Assembly (NCBI GenBank): GCA_036377415.1
Contig: DASUYK010000106.1
Coordinates: 1-26,508 of the forward strand
From: DASUPK01 sp036377415
Lineage (GTDB): Bacteria > Actinomycetota > Thermoleophilia > Solirubrobacterales > 70-9
Length of the DNA stretch: 26,508 nucleotides
Direction: 5' to 3'
How positions within the stretch are numbered: the stretch's first letter is position 1; the number at the start of each line of letters is the position of its first letter. A model generated the notes under the pieces. That model did no database searches. It was not told where the DNA came from and saw only the letters and a program-made list of their open reading frames with translations. Made by a program: the position numbers and the translations under genes. Below, in pieces: positions 13,142 to 19,203 of this stretch.

Positions 13142-15082
13142 CTAGACCGCGCACTCGCCCTCGCCCCGCTCGACCTTGTAGGGCTCGGAGCGGCTCCAGT
13201 CGATGAAGTGGAGCAGATTCTCGGCGTTGAACTCGACCGGGAGCTTCAGATCGGAGATCAGCTCCTCGAACTGCTCGGTGCCCGTGCGCTCCACGAACTC
13301 GTTGAAGTTCTCGCCCTCGTTCCGCTTCCCCTCGTAGTTGCGGATCCAGCGCTCGACCGCGTCGGGGACCCGCCTTGCGGGCAGGCGCGCCTTCAGCCGC
13401 TGGCCGAAGGCGACGTCGCCGCCCTCGAAGCTGCCGGCGATGTGCGGGATGTAGGCGGGGATCGTGTGGTCGCCGATCTTGATCGAGGCGCCGTAGAAGC
13501 CGATCGTGGCGATGTGGTGCTGAGAGCATCCGTTCGGGCAGCCGCTCATCTTGATGTGGATCTGCTTGGTGAGCGGATCGGTGATCTTCATCTCCTCGAG
13601 CCGCTTCTCGAGCGCCTGGTTGAGGCCCATCGAGGCGGTGATCCCGAGCTTGCAGCTGTCGGTGCCCGGGCAGCTGACGACATCGGTCACCTGGAAGGCG
13701 CCCGAGTCGCCCAGGTCCAGATCCTTGAGCCGCAGCCACAGGTCGTAGAGGGACTCGGGCCGGACCCAGCGCAGCACCAGGTTCTGCTGTACGGTCGTGC
13801 GCGCGTAGCCGCCCGTGAAGTCGCGCATGATCGCGGCGAGGCCGCGGAACTGCTCGGGGGTTAGGTCCCCGCGAGTCACCTTCACGGTCGCGGTGGCGAA
13901 TCCGTCCTGGCGCTGGGGGGCGACGTTCCCCTCGACCCAGGCGTCGAACTCGCTCCTGTCCCCGTTCGGCGAGCGATAGCTCTCCGGGACGGCGGGTGCG
14001 TTCTCCTCCTCGTCGTGGACGTAGCGCAGGTGGTCGATCGAGAAGTCGCGCTCGTCCACCCAATCCCCACTGAGCTCTTCCTCGACCATCTCGCGGAAGG
14101 CGTCCATCCCGATCTTGTCGACGAGGACCTTGATCCGGGCGCGCATCCGGTTCTCGCGGAGCCACTCCTGGCGGTCGAAGATCCGAAGCGCCGCCTCGGT
14201 CCACTTCAGGTAGTCGCCGTTGTCGAGCTCGACGAAGTCGTTCAGCGTCGGGGCGATCCGCGGCATGATCGAGGTGCCGCCGCCGATCCGGATTTCGACG
14301 CCCCTTACCTGCTTGCCGTCGATCTCCCTGGACTTCGGGATGAAGCCGACGTCGTGGATCCCGGTGATCGCGCGGTCGGCGTCGGAGGCGGTGAACGCGG
14401 TCTTCACCTTCCGCGGCATCAGCTGGGTGGTGGGGTGACGGACGAAGTAACGCGCGTAGGCGGCCGCGTACGGGGTGATGTCGAAGGGCTCGTCGTCCGC
14501 GACCCCCGCCCAGGGATCGCCGGTGACGTTGCGGATCGTGTTCCCGCACCCCTCCCGCGAGGACAGGCCGGCCTCGCTGATCTGGCGGATCAGCTCGGCG
14601 GTGTCGGCGAGCGGGACGTGATGGATCTGGATGTTCTGGCGGGTGGTGATGTGGCCCTTGTTGAGCGGCGCGTACTGCTCGACGACGTCCGCGAAGGTCT
14701 CCATCTGCTCCGGGCTCACGCCTCCGAAGGGGAGCTTCACCCGGATCATCTGGACGTCGGGCTGGCGCTGTCCGTACACCCCCTGCTTGAGCCGGAAGCC
14801 GATGAACTGTTCCTCTGTCTGCTCGCCGCGGAGGAAGCTGGCCGCCTCGGTGTCGAAGTCGTCGAACTCGCGCTCGATGATCGGGATGATGTGGCCCGGG
14901 ACGTCCTCGTAGACCTCGGGGTTCTCGAGCGAGCCGAGCCTGCCCTTGCCGTGCTGCTCCTTCGCGGGGTTCTGCTTCAGCTCGGAGGGGTCGGCCTTGG
15001 CCTTCGCGGGCGCCTTCGCCCCGTCCTTTCCGGGGGCACCGTTTGCCGTTGCGTCCTTTGCGGGTGCGGAGACAGGCTCCAT
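13142..15082 (-). CDS. sir: ferredoxin-dependent sulfite reductase (siroheme, [4Fe-4S]; NirA/SirA type)
   Basis: This 646-residue enzyme reduces sulfite to sulfide with six electrons. The Cys ligands for the siroheme-bridged cluster are seen as SCPGTDSCKLG and SGCPNGCSQHH in the C-terminal half. Two ferredoxin-like half-repeats are visible (LNKGHITTRQNIQIH early, ARTTVQQNLVLRW later). An N-terminal Ala/Lys/Pro-rich stretch of ~45 residues precedes the fold. I chose ATG 15082 because GGAAGGG lies about ten bases upstream; a GTG at 15118 would add 12 residues without such a site. Sequence alone leaves nitrite reductase possible, but the operon with cysH, sat and cysC makes sulfite reductase the better call. 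Confidence 0.95.
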   Translation of the reverse strand: MEPVSAPAKDATANGAPGKDGAKAPAKAKADPSELKQNPAKEQHGKGRLGSLENPEVYEDVPGHIIPIIEREFDDFDTEAASFLRGEQTEEQFIGFRLKQGVYGQRQPDVQMIRVKLPFGGVSPEQMETFADVVEQYAPLNKGHITTRQNIQIHHVPLADTAELIRQISEAGLSSREGCGNTIRNVTGDPWAGVADDEPFDITPYAAAYARYFVRHPTTQLMPRKVKTAFTASDADRAITGIHDVGFIPKSREIDGKQVRGVEIRIGGGTSIMPRIAPTLNDFVELDNGDYLKWTEAALRIFDRQEWLRENRMRARIKVLVDKIGMDAFREMVEEELSGDWVDERDFSIDHLRYVHDEEENAPAVPESYRSPNGDRSEFDAWVEGNVAPQRQDGFATATVKVTRGDLTPEQFRGLAAIMRDFTGGYARTTVQQNLVLRWVRPESLYDLWLRLKDLDLGDSGAFQVTDVVSCPGTDSCKLGITASMGLNQALEKRLEEMKITDPLTKQIHIKMSGCPNGCSQHHIATIGFYGASIKIGDHTIPAYIPHIAGSFEGGDVAFGQRLKARLPARRVPDAVERWIRNYEGKRNEGENFNEFVERTGTEQFEELISDLKLPVEFNAENLLHFIDWSRSEPYKVERGEGECAV

Positions 15083-15145
15083 CTGGATCGGCCCTTCCTT
15101 TGTCGAGTGCGTAACCACGAGCGCCCGCCCGGGGCGAAGGGCCTC

Positions 15146-15169
15146 AATCTATCAAACCTGATCGAGTTT
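15146..15169 (-). promoter_or_regulatory. candidate sir-cysH-sat-cysC promoter with overlapping palindromic operator
   Basis: Minus-strand TAGATT (15146-15151) is a plausible -10 with ~57 bases of leader to ATG 15082. Immediately upstream lies the imperfect 16-bp palindrome AAACCTGATCGAGTTT (15154-15169; 6 of 8 pairs complementary, central GATC), placed across the spacer and -35 region. A dimeric repressor bound there would block RNA polymerase. The nearby Rrf2 protein is the natural candidate. Confidence 0.42.
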
Positions 15170-15357
15170 AAGGTGATTACCGGGTGCCACGCCTTCGCGG
15201 AACTCCTTGGGGACGCATCCGGCGCTGCCCCTCGTGGTCGCCGGCGGCTTCGCGCTCGACGTCGCCGGGATCATCGCGAGGTACCGGCCGTCCCGTTGTT
15301 CGGAGTGAAGGTGAAGGTGGGCGCGAGCTTCGATCAGTTGCTCACGGGCGCTCCCCG

Positions 15358-15738
15358 CTACTGCGGCTCGTGCACCGAAAGGATGTTGCCCGCCGGATCA
15401 GTGAACCACGCGATCGTCGGCCCCTCGTCGCCGCGGGCTATCCCCTTCTCGTCCTGATCGATGCCGTCATACCGCTCGAACTCGACTCCCCTTGTCGCCA
15501 GCTCGGTGACGGCCTTGTCGACGTCGTCGACCGGGAAGTTGAGGATCGTGTAGGTGGCGGGCGCGAAATCAGGCTTCTTGTAGATGAGCGTCGGCCGATC
15601 CCCCGCCAGATCGATCTGAATCAGGTCGTCGTCGACGAGTACGGACGTTTTCAGGCCGAGGGTCTCGCCGTAGAACTCCTTCGCCTTTTCGATGTCGTCC
15701 ACCGCGAAGCCGCTGTACGCCTTGCTGTTCTCGAGCAT
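15358..15738 (-). CDS. VOC-family (glyoxalase/bleomycin-resistance-like) protein
   Basis: The 126-residue protein has two beta-alpha-beta-beta-beta modules. The first begins YSGFAVDDIEKAKEFYGETLGL (8-29) and the second has FPVDDVDKAVTELATRGVEFE (68-88). It ends with WFTDPAGNILSVHEP, the usual VOC closing strand with Glu. Sequence resembles the generic glyoxalase-like group; no substrate can be assigned. It does not show the methylmalonyl-CoA epimerase pattern, although that enzyme belongs to the same superfamily and would fit the metabolism of this window. ATG 15738 is preceded by GAGAGGAAGAG, a good ribosome-binding site. It is divergent from the ornithine cyclodeaminase-family gene. Confidence 0.87.
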   Translation of the reverse strand: MLENSKAYSGFAVDDIEKAKEFYGETLGLKTSVLVDDDLIQIDLAGDRPTLIYKKPDFAPATYTILNFPVDDVDKAVTELATRGVEFERYDGIDQDEKGIARGDEGPTIAWFTDPAGNILSVHEPQ

Positions 15739-15759
15739 GCTCTTCCTCTCGTTCGTTCA

Positions 15760-15796
15760 CCTGATGAGACCTTCGCGGATGATGAAACTCATCGGG
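15760..15796. repeat. 9-bp inverted repeat between divergent VOC and cyclodeaminase-family genes
   Basis: CCTGATGAG (15760-15768) and CTCATCGGG (15788-15796) are complementary at eight of nine positions, the ninth a G-T wobble, with a 19-base spacer. It lies in the 109-bp region between two divergent start codons, a suitable place for a shared operator. Confidence 0.38.
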
Positions 15797-15847
15797 AGGC
15801 CCGGAGGGCGCCGGACTCGAACCGGAGCGAGCCGCGAGAATCGCACC

Positions 15848-16795
15848 GTGACCGAGATTCCGGTGATCTCCGGCGAGGCGGTGTTCGCGGCGATCGACGC
15901 GAGGACTGCGGTCGAGCGCACCTGGGAGGCGTTCGAGCGCTACGCGCGCGGCGAGTGGGCGATGCCGGCGAAGGTCTACCTGGACAGCCCGCCGAACGGC
16001 GACTTTCGGGCGATGCCCGCCCGCGGCGGCGGTCTCGCGCTGCTCAAGTGGGTGACGTCGTTCCCCGGGAACAGTGCCAAGGGCCTACCGGTCGTCCGCG
16101 GCGAGGTCCTGCTCTCGGACGCGGAGACCGGCGAGGAGCTGGCGGTGATCGAGTGCTCGTCGGTCACCTCCTTGCGCACGGGTGCCGCCGCCGCGGTCTC
16201 GGCGCAGGCCCTGGCGCGCCAGGACGCGAGGTCGGTGGGGATCATCGGCTGCGGCGTGAACGGCGCCTGGTCGGCGCGCTGCCTGGCGGCTGTCGGATAT
16301 GGGCCGGGTGTCTGCGCCGATGTCCGCTCGGAGGTCGCTGGCGCACTGGCCGACGAGCTCGACTGGCGGACCGGCGACAGGTCGGTGGCGGCGGGGCAGG
16401 ACGTCGTCGTCACCGTCACCCCAGGAGACGAGCCCGTGATGCTGGCTGGTGACCTGCAGCCGGGTCAGCACATCGCCGTGCTCGGCGCGGACGCCCATGG
16501 AAAGCAGGAGGTCGAGCTCGAGGCGATCGAGCGCTGTCGAATCTTCTGCGACGAGTGGGAGCAGGCGAGCGCCGGCGGGGAGCTCTCGACCGCGGTCGGG
16601 GTCGGCTTGGTGCCACGCGAGAAGGTCACGCCTCTGGGCGACGTCCTCACCGGCGCCGCTGAGGGCCGGCGCTCGGACGAGGAGATCACGCTGTTCGACT
16701 CGACCGGCCTCGCGATCCAGGACCTCGCGATCGTCCAGGCGGTCTACCTGGCGTGGCAGGAAGGCGCGATCGAGGCGCCGGTCGTGAAGCTCTGA
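15848..16795 (+). CDS. ornithine cyclodeaminase/mu-crystallin family NAD(P)-binding protein
   Basis: The 315-residue protein has Lys67 (LLKWVTSFPGN), the pair Arg110-Thr111 (SLRTGAAAA), and a Rossmann dinucleotide motif GCGVNG (134-139). These are family landmarks shared by ornithine cyclodeaminase, alanine dehydrogenase and ketimine reductases. A later FDSTGLAIQDLAIVQAVY is the conserved C-terminal helix region. Substrate cannot be decided; the family ranges from proline synthesis to imino acid reduction. The frame is open upstream to 15692, but GTG 15848 gives the proper N-terminus and has GAGAAT six bases upstream. It is convergent with dodecin across a strong hairpin. Confidence 0.87.
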   Translation: MTEIPVISGEAVFAAIDARTAVERTWEAFERYARGEWAMPAKVYLDSPPNGDFRAMPARGGGLALLKWVTSFPGNSAKGLPVVRGEVLLSDAETGEELAVIECSSVTSLRTGAAAAVSAQALARQDARSVGIIGCGVNGAWSARCLAAVGYGPGVCADVRSEVAGALADELDWRTGDRSVAAGQDVVVTVTPGDEPVMLAGDLQPGQHIAVLGADAHGKQEVELEAIERCRIFCDEWEQASAGGELSTAVGVGLVPREKVTPLGDVLTGAAEGRRSDEEITLFDSTGLAIQDLAIVQAVYLAWQEGAIEAPVVKL

Positions 16796-16803
16796 GGTTC
16801 AGA

Positions 16804-16837
16804 GGCGGCGGGCGTCGCCCTGCCGGCGCCCGCCGCC
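16804..16837. terminator. strong GC hairpin between convergent genes (bidirectional terminator)
   Basis: A perfect 11-bp stem GGCGGCGGGCG (16804-16814) / CGCCCGCCGCC (16827-16837) with a 12-base loop sits between the cyclodeaminase-family stop (16795) and the dodecin stop (16854). It is the strongest hairpin noticed in the window. No U-tract is present, which is common in high-GC actinobacteria. Confidence 0.6.
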
Positions 16838-16853
16838 ACCTCTCCTCCCAAGC

Positions 16854-17063
16854 TCAGTCGACGTCGCTGCCCTCGACGAGGAACGCGACCCGCACGTGGG
16901 CGCGCCACTCATCCAGGTTCTCCCCACGCAGCCCTGTCGAGACCACGTCGATCGCACGGATGTTCCGCAGCGAGCTCTGTGCCTGCTTCAGCGCTTGCTG
17001 CGCGGCGTCATCCGAGGACTTCTTGGAGCTTCCAACCAGCTCGATGATCTTTACGACGGCCAC
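16854..17063 (-). CDS. dodecin family flavin-binding protein
   Basis: The 69-residue protein has the dodecin pattern: VVKIIELVGSS at the N-terminus, helix DDAAQQALKQAQSSLRNI, then strands IRAIDVVSTGLRGENLDEWRAHVRVAFLVE. Dodecins form hollow dodecamers that store riboflavin or FMN, or CoA in some bacteria. The conserved tryptophan (DEWRAHVRV) that stacks on flavin is present. Two in-frame GTG codons compete. GTG 17063 lies seven bases after GGAGG, while GTG 17069 is only one base from it, so 17063 is preferred and gives the usual M-A-V-V-K start. Confidence 0.9.
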   Translation of the reverse strand: MAVVKIIELVGSSKKSSDDAAQQALKQAQSSLRNIRAIDVVSTGLRGENLDEWRAHVRVAFLVEGSDVD

Positions 17064-17143
17064 CGGCACTCCTCCATTCGGCGCGGGTTTGTGGCCGGTG
17101 TTCTATTCGAATGCGCCGCGCGGGGCAACTCGCAATTTGCGGT

Positions 17144-17371
17144 TCAGCCGTGGCCCCAGCCGCGGCCGAGCTCTGACCGCGCGCCGACGCCCTCCCTGAG
17201 CGCGGCCTGCTGCCAGCGGATTTGCGGAGCCGCCTGCGGCGCCGGCGCCGTCTCCCACAGAAACCGCTCGAGTGCGGCCGCGATCGCCGCCGCCTCATCC
17301 GGCGACGCGGCGGCGCTCTCGATCTCGATCTGAGGCCGTGGCGGCTTTCGCTTGCCGTTTGCGCCGGGCAT
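17144..17371 (-). CDS. small protein resembling the acyl-CoA carboxylase epsilon subunit (75 aa)
   Basis: The 75-residue protein has a basic Pro-rich N-terminus (KRKPPRP), a strand PQIEIES, a helix SPDEAAAIAAALERFLWE and a C-terminal segment RWQQAALREGVGARSELGRGW. This strand-helix-Trp layout resembles actinobacterial acyl-CoA carboxylase epsilon subunits (ACC_epsilon), which stabilise the alpha-beta complex. The beta-subunit gene lies 1.8 kb away on the same strand. A much longer frame runs through this region, but ATG 17371 fits. TACTGT sits eight bases upstream and a hairpin isolates it from the preceding operon. It is short and the resemblance is weak, so it could be an unrelated hypothetical protein. 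Confidence 0.55.
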   Translation of the reverse strand: MPGANGKRKPPRPQIEIESAAASPDEAAAIAAALERFLWETAPAPQAAPQIRWQQAALREGVGARSELGRGWGHG

Positions 17372-17379
17372 GCGGCGCA

Positions 17380-17385
17380 ACAGTA
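17380..17385 (-). promoter_or_regulatory. putative -10 element (TACTGT) of the epsilon-like gene
   Basis: Minus-strand TACTGT, the same hexamer as before the NTF2-like gene, ends eight bases before ATG 17371. No Shine-Dalgarno lies between. Confidence 0.4.
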
Positions 17386-17417
17386 CCGGCCGGCGAGGGC
17401 GGACTCGCCCCCCGCGC

Positions 17418-17453
17418 GCGCCGGCGCGCCCCGTCACCGAGGCACGCCGGCGC
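17418..17453. terminator. GC-rich hairpin after the stress operon
   Basis: GCGCCGGCG (17418-17426) and CGCCGGCGC (17445-17453) form a perfect 9-bp stem with an 18-base loop, beginning eight bases after the DUF3618 gene stop on the minus strand. It likely ends the three-gene operon. Confidence 0.5.
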
Positions 17454-17460
17454 CGCGCGG

Positions 17461-18015
17461 TCAGTTGGAGCGAATTTCCTCGGCCTGCTGCTTGCCGGAG
17501 CTGCGGAGCTCGTCCGCCTGCTCCCGGCCGCTCTCCTGGACCCTCTCCTTGACGTTCTGAGCGGCCTCCTGAGCGGACTCGCTCGCCGCCTCCGCTGCGT
17601 CCTGGGCGACCTGCTTGCCTCGCTCCACCGCTTCCTGTCCGGTCTCGGCGGCGCGCTGCTTCACCTCGTCCGCCATCGGTCCGACCCGCTCGTCCTCGAT
17701 CCTCGTCGAGGGCAGGAGCATCCCGACCAGGAAGCCGGCGGCGACGCCCCCAAGGGCGAGGCCGAGCGGGTTCTCCTGGGCCACGCCAACCGCCTGCTGG
17801 GCGCCCTGCTTCACGTCGGAGGCGTCGGGCGTCGCCTCGCTCACTCGCGCGGTCGTCCCCTGCATCTGTCGCACCAGCCGGTCGCGCTTGTCCGCCACCG
17901 ATTCCTTGACGCGCCCGGGGACGTTCGCCTTGTGCGCCAGCTGGTCCACGGTCTCGCCCATGCGACCCCTCGTCTCCTCTATCTCCCCGCGGATGCGGCT
18001 TGTCTCTTCGCCCAT
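17461..18015 (-). CDS. DUF3618 domain membrane-anchored protein
   Basis: The 184-residue protein begins with the DUF3618 pattern RIRGEIEETRGRMGETVDQLAHKANVP (7-33). One transmembrane segment (about 84-101, LGLALGGVAAGFLVGMLL) follows. A long Ala/Glu/Gln/Lys-rich region (about 115-184) is a probable amphipathic coiled coil, reminiscent of LEA-like stress proteins. The domain function is unknown; it commonly occurs beside holin-like DUF1469 proteins, as here. ATG 18015 follows AAGGAGG, a consensus ribosome-binding site that lies inside the preceding gene, so the two genes overlap by 37 bases. It is last of a three-gene operon. Confidence 0.85.
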   Translation of the reverse strand: MGEETSRIRGEIEETRGRMGETVDQLAHKANVPGRVKESVADKRDRLVRQMQGTTARVSEATPDASDVKQGAQQAVGVAQENPLGLALGGVAAGFLVGMLLPSTRIEDERVGPMADEVKQRAAETGQEAVERGKQVAQDAAEAASESAQEAAQNVKERVQESGREQADELRSSGKQQAEEIRSN

Positions 18016-18383
18016 TGCACGTCCTCCTTAACGGTCTCGATGGTCTGTTCGGGTTGCGGTGGCGCTGCTTCCTCCACCTTCTGCTTGCCCTGCAGTGCCA
18101 GCACTCCCGCAACCGCGCCGTAGACGGCAGCCACGATCAGCGCAGCCACCCACGCGTCCATCGCCTCCGCGAGGACGAGAATCAGGCATGCGGTGAGCGC
18201 GGCGAATGCACCCAGGCCGAACAGGCCCGCTCCGCCGAACATCCCGGCGCCCTTGCTGGCTTTCTTTCCCTTCTCGGTGAGCTCCGCCTTGGCGAGCTCC
18301 ATCTCCTTGCGGATCAGCGTCGCCGTATCCTGCGAGAACTGCTTCAGAAGCTGGCCGGCGCTCTCGCCATTGCTCCGTGCCAT
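17979..18383 (-). CDS. phage holin-like (DUF1469/Phage_holin_3_6) membrane protein
   Basis: The 134-residue protein has an amphipathic N-terminal helix (QLLKQFSQDTATLIRKEMELAKAE, about 11-34). Two transmembrane segments follow (about 50-72 and 76-98) and then a charged C-terminal tail with EEAAPPQPEQTIE. Despite the family name these chromosomal proteins are not phage lysis factors; they are small envelope proteins associated with stress loci. GAGGTG precedes ATG 18383. It follows the upstream gene after four bases and overlaps the DUF3618 gene by 37 bases. Confidence 0.88.
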   Translation of the reverse strand: MARSNGESAGQLLKQFSQDTATLIRKEMELAKAELTEKGKKASKGAGMFGGAGLFGLGAFAALTACLILVLAEAMDAWVAALIVAAVYGAVAGVLALQGKQKVEEAAPPQPEQTIETVKEDVQWAKRQAASAGR

Positions 18384-18387
18384 GCGA

Positions 18388-18963
18388 TCACCTCACTCCT
18401 GCAGGGGCGCGTCCGGTTTCGACCTGCTCCATAGTTGCCGGCGAGGACTCGAGTTCCGCTCCGGTGAGCTCCGATCGGCCGCGGCTGCCGGCCGTCGGTT
18501 CCATCTGGCGGCGGCTCGAGTAGCGCTCGCGGCTCGACGCCTTTAGGAAGCGCGCGGCGACGAACCCCGCTACCGCAGCTCCGGCGAGGACCGCCCAGGG
18601 CTTGCTCCGGCCGAAGTCCTCGACGTCGTTGAGGATCCGGTCGGCGTCCGCATCGCGCAGATACGCGCCGGCCCGATCAATCCGGTCTGCGGCCTGCTCG
18701 GCGACTCTCGCCGGGCCCTCCTTGCCCTGGTTACGCAGCTCCGAGCCGACCGAGCGCATGTCCTGCGCAGTGCTTCCAACCCGCTCACCCGCCTCGGTGG
18801 AGCGCTGATCGACCTGCCCCCTGATCCGATCCTGGGCCTGGCCCGCCAGGTTCTGCGCGGTTTCCCGCGCCTGGTCGGCGGCTTCTCCGGCCTTCTCGCG
18901 GGCCTGGTCCGTGACCTGCTGCACCTGGCCCGTGTCCTCGGTGTGCTTGTTCGATGACTCCAT
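18388..18963 (-). CDS. single-pass membrane protein with LEA/apolipoprotein-like helical repeats
   Basis: Of 191 residues, positions 1-100 are a hydrophilic helix rich in Ala, Gln, Glu, Arg with a recurrent 11-residue-like pattern (VTDQAREKAGEAADQARETAQNLAGQAQDRIRG), as in LEA-like desiccation proteins. One transmembrane segment follows (about 123-140, PWAVLAGAAVAGFVAARFL), preceded by EDFGRSKP as in DUF883/YqjD-like proteins. A charged tail (RERYSSRRQMEPT...) ends the protein. ATG 18963 is chosen for the AGGAGA upstream. It is first gene of the stress operon, about 160 bases downstream of a SigB/SigF-like promoter. Exact function is unknown; membrane-associated stress protection is inference. 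Confidence 0.8.
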   Translation of the reverse strand: MESSNKHTEDTGQVQQVTDQAREKAGEAADQARETAQNLAGQAQDRIRGQVDQRSTEAGERVGSTAQDMRSVGSELRNQGKEGPARVAEQAADRIDRAGAYLRDADADRILNDVEDFGRSKPWAVLAGAAVAGFVAARFLKASSRERYSSRRQMEPTAGSRGRSELTGAELESSPATMEQVETGRAPAGVR

Positions 18964-19131
18964 TTCTCGTCTCCTAGCTTTCGTTTGTGCAGGCAGGCCA
19001 GCGCCCGCCTTGCGGCAGCCTTGGTCGCCCTTCGTCCGGACGACGATCGGGATTCGACTCCTGCAGCCTCTGGCTCGCCGGCGGGACGGGTGCATCGCCG
19101 CCGCGTGCTCCAATCCCTCCGTGCGGTGCTG

Positions 19132-19156
19132 TTACCCGCCGACGAGGTTCGAAAAC
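19132..19156 (-). promoter_or_regulatory. candidate SigB/SigF-type stress promoter (GTTT-N15-GGGTAA)
   Basis: On the minus strand GTTT (19156-19153) and GGGTAA (19137-19132) are separated by 15 bases. This matches the actinobacterial general-stress sigma consensus (GTTT, 14-17 bases, GGGTAT/A). It points toward the three-gene membrane/stress operon that starts at 18963. Confidence 0.5.
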
Positions 19157-19203
19157 GAATCCTGCCGCGGCTTAAGAAAACTCTCTGCTTCGAGCGGCGG
19201 GCT

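Noticed and set aside
13131..14549. 472-codon minus-strand frame overlapping sir in another frame
   Set aside because: Out-of-frame shadow with Arg/Asp/Gly-rich composition; the in-frame reading has the siroheme cluster motifs.
15162..15284. 40-codon minus-strand frame (starts MIPATSSAKPP) in the sir upstream gap
   Set aside because: It has no ribosome site, no recognisable motif, and ends inside the putative operator. It may be part of a decayed gene but cannot be supported.
14015..15457. 480-codon plus-strand frame opposite sir, extending into the gap
   Set aside because: It is an antisense shadow of the sulfite reductase. The extension over 15120-15357 shows no recognisable domain or ribosome site.
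15358..15738. VOC protein as the missing methylmalonyl-CoA epimerase
   Set aside because: The superfamily is right, but the sequence lacks the epimerase-like pattern and resembles generic glyoxalase-like proteins. It is also divergent from a cyclodeaminase-family gene rather than beside the mutase.
15801..15828. tRNA T-arm-like sequence (GGTTCGAGTCC on the minus strand) followed by a GCCCTCC-like acceptor end
   Set aside because: No matching 5' acceptor, D-arm or anticodon arm lies at the right distance. It could be a relic or attachment-site fragment, but chance in GC-rich DNA is as likely.
17979..18383. Holin-like gene as a sign of prophage
   Set aside because: The family name is misleading. 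Neighbours are DUF3618 and LEA-like genes, and no phage structural, integrase or lysis genes are present.
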